Positions 8,375-16,134 of a stretch of 35,877 nt of DNA are shown one piece after another (position 1 is the first letter of the stretch; every line of letters begins with the position of its first letter). The position numbers were made by a program, and so were the translations under genes. A model generated the notes under the pieces. That model did not search any database and was not told the DNA's origin. It saw nothing but the letters and a program-made list of their open reading frames with translations. Origin of the DNA: Proteus terrae (GTDB lineage Bacteria; Pseudomonadota; Gammaproteobacteria; Enterobacterales; Enterobacteriaceae). The stretch is taken from the NCBI RefSeq assembly GCF_003144325.1, contig NZ_PENS01000023.1, positions 1-35,877 of the forward strand, read 5' to 3'.

Positions 8375-8397
8375 AGAAGGCTCATTGAGAGCCTTCT
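8375..8397 (-). promoter_or_regulatory. Intercistronic hairpin between arsA and arsB
   Basis: Perfect 9-bp stem AGAAGGCTC/GAGCCTTCT with a 5-nt loop, directly upstream of the arsB ribosome site. It has no T tract, so it is more likely an mRNA processing or stability element, or one that tunes ArsA:ArsB ratios, than a terminator (inference). Confidence 0.6.
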
Positions 8398-8411
8398 ACC
8401 AGAAAATAAAA

Positions 8412-10163
8412 TTAATCAGCCAGTTTACTCAACGCATCAACACCGATAGGCTCATGTTCTTGTAATGGAACAATCGCTACTCGTTTTGCCAATGAAGTGA
8501 TGACTTTTTTAATCTGAGGTATTTCCTGTTCAGCTCGAGAAAGTAACAGTGGTGACGTTGTTTTTGTCGCAGATAAACTGTTATTAATGATCCAAGCCCA
8601 TGGATGAATATCAGCTCTTATTAAATCATTCTGTAAGTTTTCAGCCTCAAGAACAGGGGTTGTTTCAGCGAGTGTAGTGATAATCACTTTTGTACGTTTT
8701 GGATCTTGTAATTGCATCATTGGTGTGAGGAAATGCCCTTTTTCACCCATTTTTTTAGCAATTTCTTTGTGATAAGCCCCTGTCGCATCCAATAAAAGTA
8801 ATGTATGACCAGTAGGTGCGGTGTCCATAATGACAAATCGTTTTCCCGCCTCTCGAATTATTCGAGAAAAAGCTTGGAATACTGCAATTTCTTCAGTACA
8901 TGGTGATCGTAAATCTTCCTCTAACAGTGCACGCCCTTGTGCATCAAGATCTTTACCTTTTGTTTCTAATACATAATTGCGGTAACGCTCTGTTTCTACA
9001 ACGGGATCTATGCGGCTGATTTGTAAATTTGGCAAATCCCCATTTAATGTATTTTCTAGATGAGCCGCCGGATCTGACGTGGTTAAATGAACGTCGGCGC
9101 CTGATTCTGCTAGCTTAACCGCAATAGCTGCCGCTATTGTTGTTTTTCCTACCCCTCCCTTGCCCATCAGCATAACCAAACCCTGTTTTTGTACAGCAAT
9201 TTCGTTTACTAATGATGACAATGTGGGCAATGTTAAATCACTCTCTAACTGTTCAGTTGTCGATAACACTTGCTCTTTATTAGATAAAAGCTGATTTAAT
9301 GCTTCAATACCCACCATATTACGTACACGAAGCATAAGCATATCGGTTGGTAATGTACGAAGAACCTCAGGCATCTTTTGTATTGCGGTTTGTTCTCTTA
9401 AATAAAGGGCTTTAGACAATTTATCATCGTTAGAAATAGCTGATTTAGGAAAAATACCATTAATGATTAATTGTTGATTTTTTATACCAAGATTGGAAAG
9501 TTCATTATAGGTACGAGCAACTTCTCGAAGAGCGGCTGATTGAGGTCGAGCAACGAGTATTAAACGCGTAAGCTGTTTGTTACTAAGTGCATCGACAGCC
9601 ATACTATATTGCTCACGTTGTTTTTCCAGCCCAGACATAGGGCCAAGGCAAGACGCGCCATCAGGGTTATCACTAATAAAATCATTCCAAGCTCCAGGCA
9701 ATTGCAATAACCTAATTGTGTGGCCAGTTGGTGCAGTATCAAAGATGATATGATCGAATTTATCCGTAATCTCTTTATTTGTTAGCAGCCCTGTAAATTC
9801 ATCAAATGCAGCTATTTCCGTGGTACAAGCGCCTGATAGTTGCTCTGTAATACTTTGAATAACCGCTTCAGGTAAACTGCCTTTAATTGGCGTAATAATT
9901 TTATTTCGATACTCTTCTGCAGCAGCTTGCGGGTCTATTTCTATAGCTGAAAGATTGGGTACTAGCGTAATTTGTTTAATGCTATTACCAATATTTTGTG
10001 AAAATACTTGTCCAACATTTGAAGCAGGATCTGTACTGACTAATAAGACTTTTTTTCCTTCCCCTGCTAATTTTATGGCTGTTGCACACGAAATAGATGT
10101 CTTACCTACACCACCTTTTCCAGTAAAAAAAAGATAATTTGGTGTGTTTTCTAGAAATTTCAC
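8412..10163 (-). CDS. arsA: Arsenite/antimonite-activated ATPase, pump energiser
   Basis: This 583-residue tandem ATPase binds ArsB and drives export of As(III)/Sb(III). It has two homologous halves. The first P-loop is GKGGVGKTS at residues 15-23 and the second is GKGGVGKTT near residue 335. Each half has the signal motif DTAPTGHT. The three metalloid-binding cysteines of the R773 protein are present: Cys113 (SGACTTEIA) and Cys172 (GASCLGP) at the same positions, and a third in [10 protein letters not shown] at about 424. Metalloid binding brings the halves together and activates hydrolysis. It receives As(III) from ArsD, whose gene ends 12 bp upstream. Length and motifs are complete with no sign of decay. 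Confidence 0.97.
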   Translation of the reverse strand: MKFLENTPNYLFFTGKGGVGKTSISCATAIKLAGEGKKVLLVSTDPASNVGQVFSQNIGNSIKQITLVPNLSAIEIDPQAAAEEYRNKIITPIKGSLPEAVIQSITEQLSGACTTEIAAFDEFTGLLTNKEITDKFDHIIFDTAPTGHTIRLLQLPGAWNDFISDNPDGASCLGPMSGLEKQREQYSMAVDALSNKQLTRLILVARPQSAALREVARTYNELSNLGIKNQQLIINGIFPKSAISNDDKLSKALYLREQTAIQKMPEVLRTLPTDMLMLRVRNMVGIEALNQLLSNKEQVLSTTEQLESDLTLPTLSSLVNEIAVQKQGLVMLMGKGGVGKTTIAAAIAVKLAESGADVHLTTSDPAAHLENTLNGDLPNLQISRIDPVVETERYRNYVLETKGKDLDAQGRALLEEDLRSPCTEEIAVFQAFSRIIREAGKRFVIMDTAPTGHTLLLLDATGAYHKEIAKKMGEKGHFLTPMMQLQDPKRTKVIITTLAETTPVLEAENLQNDLIRADIHPWAWIINNSLSATKTTSPLLLSRAEQEIPQIKKVITSLAKRVAIVPLQEHEPIGVDALSKLAD

Positions 10164-10175
10164 AATCTCTCTCCT

Positions 10176-10544
10176 TTAGCAACAACCGTCATTGTTTCCA
10201 CAACAATGGCTTTTGATAGTGGGTTTATTGTCATTTGTATAATTAATACCAAACCATCTAGCTAATTCATTACGTTTTGGGTAGCGCCCTGTTAAGACAA
10301 CTTCACCATTAAGTAAAATAAGAGGTAATGATCCTGCACCTGCGGTTTCAAGAAAGGCTTTTGCTTTTGAATTATTAACAAACTCCATAGGCTCTTGCCC
10401 TAAATTAAAACGTCGAATATTGGCTCCTTGCTTTTTTAACCAATCAACATCGGTTGCAAAATCAACTAATGCTTGATCGATATCGGTGCCACACACACCA
10501 GTGCTACAACATAATGCGGGATCAAAGACTTCTAGCTTTTTCAT
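10176..10544 (-). CDS. arsD: Arsenic metallochaperone and weak trans-acting repressor
   Basis: This 122-residue protein delivers As(III) to ArsA. The essential cysteines Cys12, Cys13 and Cys18 are visible in ALCCSTGVC. Two further vicinal pairs close the protein (HCC at 114-115, GCC at 121-122), as in the R773 protein. The GSLPLILLNGEVVLTGRYP segment gives the thioredoxin-like fold. It lies 46 bp downstream of arsR and 12 bp upstream of arsA, consistent with co-transcription. Confidence 0.96.
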   Translation of the reverse strand: MKKLEVFDPALCCSTGVCGTDIDQALVDFATDVDWLKKQGANIRRFNLGQEPMEFVNNSKAKAFLETAGAGSLPLILLNGEVVLTGRYPKRNELARWFGINYTNDNKPTIKSHCCGNNDGCC

Positions 10545-10590
10545 ATCGACACCTCATATCTGTTTTTTCATATATGTTTAATTAAAAAAT

Positions 10591-10926
10591 TTATTCAGAA
10601 CAGCAGATAACCGTTTCTTTCTTTTCAATAGATTGAAGCAAACCTGCTATTTTATTTTTCTCTGTCTCATAGGTGACTTCAATAATATTTTTCACCCAAG
10701 GTAATAATGTCGGAGACAAACGATAGTGAACCCATTTCCCATGCTTAGAATCAAGTAATAGCCCGCTTTCCCGCAACATAGCTAGGTGGCGAGACGTTTT
10801 GGGTTGGGATAAATTTAGGGCAGTATAGATGTCACAAACACACAACTCGCCAGATGCTTTTAGTAGCAACACAATATCTAGCCTTGTTTGATCACTTAAT
10901 ACCTTAAATAATTGCAACGGTTCCAT
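10591..10926 (-). CDS. arsR: Arsenite-responsive repressor of the ars operon
   Basis: This 111-residue winged helix-turn-helix dimer represses its own operon and lets go of DNA when As(III)/Sb(III) binds. The metalloid site in the R773 protein is ELCVCDLC (Cys32, Cys34, Cys37). Here the motif is ELCVCDIY (Cys29, Cys31, Tyr34), so two cysteines remain and the third is lost. The recognition region SQPKTSRHLAMLRESGLL and the wing GKWVHYRL are intact. An additional vicinal pair occurs at the C-terminus (VICCSE). It is the first gene of the operon. GGAGC lies 5 nt before the ATG. Confidence 0.96.
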   Translation of the reverse strand: MEPLQLFKVLSDQTRLDIVLLLKASGELCVCDIYTALNLSQPKTSRHLAMLRESGLLLDSKHGKWVHYRLSPTLLPWVKNIIEVTYETEKNKIAGLLQSIEKKETVICCSE

Positions 10927-10952
10927 ATTTGCTCCTTTCTTTGATAAGCTTC

Positions 10953-10990
10953 AACGTACACCTAAAATATATATCCGTCAAACCATATGT
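10953..10990 (-). promoter_or_regulatory. Candidate arsR promoter and operator
   Basis: On the minus strand, TTGACG (10976-10981) and TACGTT (10953-10958) are separated by 17 bp. The sequence CATATGGTTTGACGG overlaps the -35 box, resembling the E. coli ars operator (CATATATGTTTTTGACTT, from memory), where ArsR covers the same position. The -10 match is weak, so the exact promoter is uncertain. Confidence 0.55.
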
Positions 10991-10996
10991 GTTTTG

Positions 10997-11099
10997 TTCG
11001 TTATTTTTACTTAACTCCCCCTCTTAAAGAAAGCACATCCTGTTGACTTATATCAAACGAACCAAAGTTAAACGAACCGATTCACCTTATTGATTCGTT
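10997..11099. repeat. Four copies of TTCGTT/AACGAA in the arsR-dhaT control region
   Basis: TTCGTT occurs at 10997-11002 and 11094-11099. AACGAA occurs at 11056-11061 and 11071-11076, the inner two being parts of a 9-bp direct repeat AAACGAACC spaced 15 bp apart. In a common orientation all read roughly G(G/A)TTCGTT(T/A). The arrangement (outer pair in one orientation, inner pair in the other) looks like operator sites. The inner pair lies just downstream of TTGACT (11043-11048), a possible -35 box of dhaT. Confidence 0.5.
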
Positions 11100-11185
11100 A
11101 CGTCCTTGACTTAATAACCTATGGAGGGAAAATGCACTAATACTTTAATTTATCTGAATAATAATCTGATATTGGAAGGTTTATC

Positions 11186-12349
11186 ATGAGCTATCGTATG
11201 TTTGATTACTTGGTACCGAATGTTAACTTTTTTGGTCCAGGTGCTATCTCTGTTGTTGGCGAACGTTGCAAATTATTGGGTGGTAAAAAAGCCCTGCTGG
11301 TAACGGATAAAGGTCTACGAGCAATAAAAGATGGCGCCGTAGATAAAACTATCGGTTATCTAAAAGAAGCGGGTATTGATGTTGTCGTATTTGATGGCAC
11401 TGAACCTAACCCCAAAGACACTAATGTGCTTGAAGGTCTCGCAATGTTCCGCAAAGAACAATGCGACATGATAATTACTGTGGGTGGCGGTAGCCCACAT
11501 GACTGTGGTAAAGGCATTGGTATCGCAGCTACTCATGAGGGCGATCTTTATAATTATGCAGGTATTGAAACACTAACAAATCCACTTCCACCGATTATTG
11601 CAGTAAACACAACTGCCGGTACAGCAAGTGAAGTCACTCGCCACTGTGTTCTGACCAATACCAAAACTAAAGTTAAATTTGTTATTGTAAGCTGGCGTAA
11701 CCTCCCTTCTGTTTCTATTAACGACCCACTGTTAATGCTGGGTAAACCAGCAGGACTGACTGCCGCAACGGGTATGGATGCGTTAACTCACGCAGTTGAA
11801 GCTTATATTTCTAAAGATGCAAACCCCGTCACTGATGCTTCAGCGATCCAAGCAATTCGTTTAATTTCTCGTAACTTGCGTCAAGCTGTAGCCTTAGGGA
11901 CAAATCTAAAAGCTCGTGAAAATATGGCTTATGCTTCACTTTTAGCAGGAATGGCATTTAATAACGCTAATCTTGGTTACGTTCATGCAATGGCTCACCA
12001 ATTAGGTGGTTTATATGATATGCCACATGGCGTAGCTAATGCGGTGCTATTACCACATGTACTGCGTTATAACCTGATTGCTAACCCAGAAAAATTTGCA
12101 GATATTGCTGAGTTTATGGGTGAAAACATCACAGGGTTATCAGTGATGGATGCGGCGGAACGCGCTATTGTGGCTATCGCTCGTCTATCTGCGGATATTG
12201 GTATTCCGCAACATTTAGGTGAATTAGGTGTGAAAGAGTCTGATTTCCCATATATGGCAGAAATGGCACTTAAAGACGGTAATGCATTCTCTAATCCTCG
12301 TAAAGGTAATGAAAAAGAGATCATTGAGATTTTCCGTCAAGCATTTTAA
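11186..12349 (+). CDS. dhaT: 1,3-propanediol dehydrogenase (iron-containing alcohol dehydrogenase)
   Basis: This 387-residue cytoplasmic enzyme reduces 3-hydroxypropionaldehyde (and other aldehydes) to the diol with NADH, and the reverse. From memory the whole sequence is nearly collinear with Klebsiella DhaT, from MSYRMFDYLVPNVNFFGP to the C-terminal IFRQAF. The nucleotide-binding GGGSPHDCGKG starts at residue 100. Likely iron ligands are Asp198 and His202 (GMDALTHAVEAY), His267 (GYVHAMAHQL) and His281 (DMPHGVAN). In dha regulons it follows a B12-dependent glycerol dehydratase. Here no dehydratase, reactivase or dha regulator is nearby, so its substrate in this strain may be another aldehyde. 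It diverges from arsR and ends in a strong terminator. GGAAGG lies about 9 nt before the ATG. Confidence 0.93.
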   Translation: MSYRMFDYLVPNVNFFGPGAISVVGERCKLLGGKKALLVTDKGLRAIKDGAVDKTIGYLKEAGIDVVVFDGTEPNPKDTNVLEGLAMFRKEQCDMIITVGGGSPHDCGKGIGIAATHEGDLYNYAGIETLTNPLPPIIAVNTTAGTASEVTRHCVLTNTKTKVKFVIVSWRNLPSVSINDPLLMLGKPAGLTAATGMDALTHAVEAYISKDANPVTDASAIQAIRLISRNLRQAVALGTNLKARENMAYASLLAGMAFNNANLGYVHAMAHQLGGLYDMPHGVANAVLLPHVLRYNLIANPEKFADIAEFMGENITGLSVMDAAERAIVAIARLSADIGIPQHLGELGVKESDFPYMAEMALKDGNAFSNPRKGNEKEIIEIFRQAF

Positions 12350-12363
12350 GGTTTCAGTATATG

Positions 12364-12396
12364 ACCCGTTAATAATATTGTGTTAACGGGTTTTTT
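12364..12396 (+). terminator. dhaT rho-independent terminator
   Basis: Perfect 9-bp stem ACCCGTTAA/TTAACGGGT followed by a run of T residues, 14 bp after the dhaT stop codon. Confidence 0.9.
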
Positions 12397-12426
12397 AACA
12401 ATTTATACATCACAAATCCTATCCGT

Positions 12427-12729
12427 TTAAAATTCTTTCCATTTTTTTTTATATTCTAATGGTACTAATTCTTTGTTATAAACTCTATCGTGATAAATAA
12501 CTCGTCCATCAAATCGCCGTTGAGTCACTATTGCAACACCGGTATCAAAAATGGCTTGACTCCAATCTTCTTTAATTAAACCTCTTCGCCATAAGCGGTA
12601 ATATCGATTTACTTGTGACTCTAATTTATTCTCTTTTAAAATAACCGATAATGGTGCAAATAGTTGTTGTGAACGGTGATATTTTTCCATCAGCCAGCGT
12701 TTATTTTTTTTAATTAACTTTCTTTTCAT
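12427..12729 (-). CDS. Small basic protein of unknown function
   Basis: This 100-residue product is rich in Lys and Arg, especially at the N-terminus (MKRKLIKKNKRWLMEKYHRS). It has no signal peptide or membrane segment. Aromatic and charged clusters (RYYRLWRRGLIKEDW, YHDRVYNKELVPLEYKKKW) suggest a folded, possibly nucleic-acid-binding protein, but I do not recognise a family. The ribosome site is weak. It lies downstream of the convergent dhaT terminator and upstream of a kinase relic. It is kept as a gene because it is long for this AT-rich DNA and has a protein-like composition. Confidence 0.5.
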   Translation of the reverse strand: MKRKLIKKNKRWLMEKYHRSQQLFAPLSVILKENKLESQVNRYYRLWRRGLIKEDWSQAIFDTGVAIVTQRRFDGRVIYHDRVYNKELVPLEYKKKWKEF

Positions 12730-12790
12730 CGTTATTAGCTCTATTTCCCTTTATATTATTCTTATCTTAAAGTAACTTATTGAAAAAGAA

Positions 12791-12883
12791 ATGAAGATTT
12801 GTATTATGGGTCCCTCTGGAGCAGAAAAAACAACATTATCTAAGCAACTTGAAAATAAAAAGAGTCTAAATAATTTTGTTTAG
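12791..12883 (+). pseudogene. N-terminal relic of a P-loop kinase-like ATPase
   Basis: A 30-codon frame begins MKICIMGPSGAEKTTLSKQL and stops after 10 more residues. GPSGAEKTT is a Walker A motif in which the usual second Gly (GPSGAGKTT) is Glu. It resembles the first strand and P-loop of small adenylate-kinase-like proteins annotated as topology-modulation (FlaR-type) proteins. The rest of the gene is gone, and the reading frame ends within the terminator serving tehA. I read it as a deletion remnant. Confidence 0.5.
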
Positions 12884-12893
12884 GCTCTCTTTG
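12857..12893 (-). terminator. Terminator of the tehA-like gene
   Basis: On the minus strand, AGAGCCTAAA pairs with TTTAGACTCT (10 bp including one G-T pair), followed by TTTTTATTTT, 15 bp beyond the tehA stop. It also has a T-rich exit on the plus strand, so it may work both ways. Confidence 0.8.
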
Positions 12894-12905
12894 TTTTTAT
12901 GTTCA

Positions 12906-13892
12906 TTAAAGTGCTTTAGATGGACAACATAATTGTTTTAGTCCTTTAAAAACCCATAATAGTGAATGCCAAATCAGTAATAAAATAATTAAATTAGCGA
13001 AGATAAATAGTGCTGTTGAGAGTAACTGCATAAAATGACTATTGGATGTCATACTTATATTTAATGAAGCCTTTGCCAATGCAGATACACCGAAAGAGAA
13101 ACTCCAAAAAGGTAATGAAAACGGCTGTTTAACAAACCAAGGAATTAATCTCACCATAAACAGAAGCTGTAAAAGACCATAGCCTAATAACATTTTAGCG
13201 AAGAAGTCGATATGATTGTCATTGATAGCCAAGTAAGCGCTACAAGCAACTAAAGCAGGTGCTAATTGAATACCAAATGATAGTCGTGATTTTTCATCCA
13301 TTAATCCTTCACTGCGTATTCTTTTTAAAATCGCGGGTTCTAAACTTAACCAAGAAAATACACCGGCACCGAAAAATAAAACCCCTAGATCATTAAAACC
13401 CAATGCACCACATGCCATAGTGCAAATAAAATTATTCGCGACTGTGGGTAAATATAAGACGGGTGTTGTCGCCATTTTAGGATATTCGCCCTTCCATTGA
13501 TAACCAATCAACCAACTGGAATACCCTAACTGAGCAATTGCTCCGATGCTAAACAGTATCAGAGAAAATAATGGTAAATATGGGCTTATCCCTATCGAGA
13601 CTAAGACTGTCGTTGCGGGAAATAAACTAATAAATCCACTGGCAACTGGATGTTTAATTTCCTCAATAATTGCTTGTCGATGAAATAGCCATTTACTCAG
13701 CAAAAATAGTGTAAGTGTTAACCAAACCAAGCAACCTACACCAATAAATATTTCACCAATATAAGATGGATAGTTGTGCTCCTTTGCTGCATATCGCCAC
13801 GCCATTCCCGTACCAATCATCCCTAATACAACACCAAAATAACCCGATGCAAATTGTGAAGAGAGTTTTTTTAATTTATTTATCAATATCAT
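12906..13892 (-). CDS. tehA: TehA-like anion channel/transporter of the TDT family
   Basis: This 328-residue inner-membrane protein has about ten hydrophobic segments, a length close to E. coli TehA (about 330), and TDT-family features: FASGYFGVVLGMIGTGMAWR near the N-terminus, ATTPVLYLPTVANNF in the middle and LPFWSFSFGVSALAKAS near the end. TehA belongs to the tellurite-resistance/dicarboxylate transporter family, related to plant SLAC1 anion channels. Overexpression in E. coli gives tellurite resistance. No tehB methyltransferase gene follows, so a role in tellurite resistance is uncertain. It is a single-gene unit with its own terminator. Confidence 0.88.
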   Translation of the reverse strand: MILINKLKKLSSQFASGYFGVVLGMIGTGMAWRYAAKEHNYPSYIGEIFIGVGCLVWLTLTLFLLSKWLFHRQAIIEEIKHPVASGFISLFPATTVLVSIGISPYLPLFSLILFSIGAIAQLGYSSWLIGYQWKGEYPKMATTPVLYLPTVANNFICTMACGALGFNDLGVLFFGAGVFSWLSLEPAILKRIRSEGLMDEKSRLSFGIQLAPALVACSAYLAINDNHIDFFAKMLLGYGLLQLLFMVRLIPWFVKQPFSLPFWSFSFGVSALAKASLNISMTSNSHFMQLLSTALFIFANLIILLLIWHSLLWVFKGLKQLCCPSKAL

Positions 13893-14121
13893 ATTGTTAC
13901 ATTAACTCATATAAATGACATAATACATTGATGCTTTTCTTCTGAGCATCAAATAATAATATAGATAATAAAATTTACTTTGATTAAATGCATTTAAAAT
14001 ATATGTTATGAGCATTAACTCATTTTAAGAGTTTTCTCCCCATTGTTCCCGAATATTCCGATCCCAGTATAAATACGATAGGTTTATTTTTATATTGTCC
14101 TTTACATCGGAGTTTATAAAA

Positions 14122-14343
14122 ATGAATATCACGTTAAAAAAGATTGGAACACTGTGTGTCGCTTCTGTTCTGCTTTTTTCACTTGCGGGCTGTTCTAGCA
14201 TGACAAAACGCGACCGTAATACAGCAATTGGTGCCGGCGCAGGTGCTATCGGTGGCGCTATTTTAACTGATGGTAGCGCATTAGGCACCATTGGCGGCGG
14301 TGTCTTAGGTGGCGTTATTGGCCATCAAGTTGGTAAAAAATAA
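14122..14343 (+). CDS. osmB: Osmotically inducible lipoprotein OsmB
   Basis: This 73-residue product is an outer-membrane-type lipoprotein: signal sequence MNITLKKIGTLCVASVLLFS, lipobox LAGC, then Ser. The mature part, with KRDRNTAIGAGAGAIGGAIL and a Gly-rich glycine-zipper end VIGHQVGKK, is nearly the E. coli OsmB sequence (72 residues, from memory). I chose the ATG at 14122 over an in-frame upstream start because it has CGGAG about 9 nt before it and gives the family length. OsmB is stationary-phase and osmotically induced in E. coli; no such promoter signal can be confirmed here. Confidence 0.92.
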   Translation: MNITLKKIGTLCVASVLLFSLAGCSSMTKRDRNTAIGAGAGAIGGAILTDGSALGTIGGGVLGGVIGHQVGKK

Positions 14344-14360
14344 CCGTTCTTTTCATATTC

Positions 14361-14407
14361 TGCTAGACTGAGCTTATATTTTTTCGACTCAGTCTAGCAC
14401 CGAGTCG
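14361..14407 (+). promoter_or_regulatory. Two mutually exclusive hairpins downstream of osmB
   Basis: A perfect 12-bp stem TGCTAGACTGAG/CTCAGTCTAGCA (14361-14372 with 14388-14399) overlaps a second possible 6-bp stem CGACTC/GAGTCG (14385-14390 with 14402-14407). Both use the CTC at 14388-14390. Neither is followed by a T tract. The element lies 17-64 bp after osmB and 34 bp before a small membrane-protein gene, so it may end or modulate read-through. Confidence 0.5.
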
Positions 14408-14440
14408 CAATAAGATAATCTGCATTTATTTTGGTGTGAC

Positions 14441-14641
14441 ATGAACAAATCGTTTCTCTCTCAATTAAAAAAAACCATCGAAGTTTTATATAAGTCGTTT
14501 AGCGATTTAATTCACATCCTAGTGACCTTTATTTTGTGTTACTTCTGTTTTCTTTTATCACCCACACTGGCGATTGCTGTAATTGGTAGCATCATTATTA
14601 TTATCACTATGTTCTTACTTAGTTTATTTGTTTTACCGTGA
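14441..14641 (+). CDS. Small two-segment membrane protein, unknown function
   Basis: The 66 residues comprise a polar N-terminus (MNKSFLSQLKKTIEVLYKSF) and two adjacent hydrophobic helices (about 22-40 and 44-64) ending in FVLP. The charge pattern suggests a cytoplasmic N-terminus with a helical hairpin. No family is recognised. The start has TTGGTG 6 nt upstream. It could be expressed by read-through from osmB. Confidence 0.5.
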   Translation: MNKSFLSQLKKTIEVLYKSFSDLIHILVTFILCYFCFLLSPTLAIAVIGSIIIIITMFLLSLFVLP

Positions 14642-14874
14642 TACTAGGCTTTAGCTTTATCTTCCTTGTTTTTAATAAAAAAATCGACTAAATAACCACC
14701 TCTTGTTCTTTCAGTTAAAAACAAAAATACAGGTTATTATTAAAGATAAAAATCTTTCATATAAGAAAAGGATCTGGTTTTTAGCCTGATTTATCACAAA
14801 GCCGATTTTTAAACTTGACTCTTTCTAGTGATAGCCTTTTACTTTCAACTATTATAACTATCGAGGGTAATTAC

Positions 14875-15624
14875 ATGATTATTTTTATCACGGGTGCTTC
14901 CGCCGGCTTTGGTGAAGCCATTGCTCGCCATTTTATCAGCCACGGACACAAAGTTATTGGTACTGCTCGTCGTTTGGATAAACTTAATAACTTGCATAAA
15001 GAGCTAGGCGAGCAATTTTATCCATTACAGTTAGATGTTACAGATAAAAAAGCAGTCAGCGAGATTTACACTCAATTACCAGAGAAGTGGCGTGAAATTG
15101 ACGTATTAGTCAATAATGCAGGCTTAGCCCTAGGTTTAAATACCGCCGATAAAGCTAACCTTGATGACTGGGATACGATGATCGAGACAAATAATAAAGG
15201 TTTGGTTCATGTCACTCGCGCTATTCTTCCTTTTATGGTTGAAAGAAATAAAGGTCATGTTATTAATATCAGCTCAACAGCCGCCTCTTGGCCTTATATG
15301 GGCGGTAATGTTTATGGCGCCACTAAAGCGTTTGTTAAGCAATTTAGTTTAGGATTGCGTGCTGATCTCCAAGGTAAAAAAGTTCGTGTCACCGATATCG
15401 AACCTGGTCTTGTTGGTGGTACAGAGTTTTCATTAGTTCGTTTTAAAGGTGATAGTGATAAAGTTGAGCAAACTTATGCCAATGCAAATGCATTAACGCC
15501 TGAAGATGTCGCAGAAGCGGTATATTGGACAGCGACATTACCTGCTCATGTAAATATTAATACTTTAGAAATGATGCCTGTAAGTCAGTCATTTGCAGGA
15601 TTAAGTGTTCATCGTCAAAACTAA
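14875..15624 (+). CDS. ydfG: NADP-dependent 3-hydroxy acid / malonic semialdehyde dehydrogenase YdfG (SDR family)
   Basis: This 249-residue short-chain dehydrogenase has a cofactor loop TGASAGFGEA at about 6-15, NNAG near residue 80, and a catalytic Ser (NISSTAASWPY) with the Tyr-x3-Lys motif YGATK. TDIEPGLVGGTEFS and the end HVNINTLEMMPVSQSFAGL match E. coli YdfG. That enzyme oxidises L-allo-threonine and L-serine and reduces malonic semialdehyde, for example from pyrimidine breakdown. I chose the ATG at 14875, preceded by GAGGG, because it gives MIIFITGAS like the E. coli protein; an in-frame upstream start would add 20 unlike residues. Confidence 0.95.
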   Translation: MIIFITGASAGFGEAIARHFISHGHKVIGTARRLDKLNNLHKELGEQFYPLQLDVTDKKAVSEIYTQLPEKWREIDVLVNNAGLALGLNTADKANLDDWDTMIETNNKGLVHVTRAILPFMVERNKGHVINISSTAASWPYMGGNVYGATKAFVKQFSLGLRADLQGKKVRVTDIEPGLVGGTEFSLVRFKGDSDKVEQTYANANALTPEDVAEAVYWTATLPAHVNINTLEMMPVSQSFAGLSVHRQN

Positions 15625-15724
15625 ACGCACTGAAAACACATTTTTTATTAAGGTATCAGCTATAATTATTAAGATATAATAGTCATTGAGAGCAATAGCT
15701 ACATAACTTTAGAGGATAGCAACC

Positions 15725-16081
15725 ATGATAAACACACTAACTAAGAAACAAGTCATCAGAACCATTGTGTTCTCCTTATTTCTTGGTTTATCAGTGTCTT
15801 CTTTTTCTTCTGTTGCCGCTTCAACTAATGTAACCATTAATGGCGATGGCTATGACAATGTCTTAGATAAAGAGCAAGCTCGACAAATGAAAGAAGACTG
15901 GGATCAAAAGCGGGAGCTTCGTACCCAAGTTAATCAGCGAGAAAAAATCGAATTTAATAAAATAGATAAAGCCATTGATGAGCGAGATGCTTGTCTAAAA
16001 AGTGCGAATGTCTATGCATATTGGGAGCCTGAAACGCGTCGATGTTTAGACAGTAATACTGGCCGCCCTGTTAACCCGTAA
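15725..16081 (+). CDS. ynfB: Periplasmic DUF1283 (UPF0482) protein YnfB
   Basis: This 118-residue exported protein has a basic start, a hydrophobic run (about 12-30) and a likely signal-peptidase site at SVAAS. The mature part contains [20 protein letters not shown] and ends with the family signature [20 protein letters not shown]. Two cysteines (in RDAC and RRC) could form a disulphide. This matches E. coli YnfB; the function is unknown. A GAGGA ribosome site lies 7 nt before the ATG. The DUF1161 gene follows on the same strand after 53 bp, so the two are probably co-transcribed up to the terminator at 16401. Confidence 0.9.
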   Translation: MINTLTKKQVIRTIVFSLFLGLSVSSFSSVAASTNVTINGDGYDNVLDKEQARQMKEDWDQKRELRTQVNQREKIEFNKIDKAIDERDACLKSANVYAYWEPETRRCLDSNTGRPVNP

Positions 16082-16134
16082 GAAAGTTGTGTAAAACAAT
16101 GATGTTTTACTCCGTAAAACAAGGAGAGAATGAT

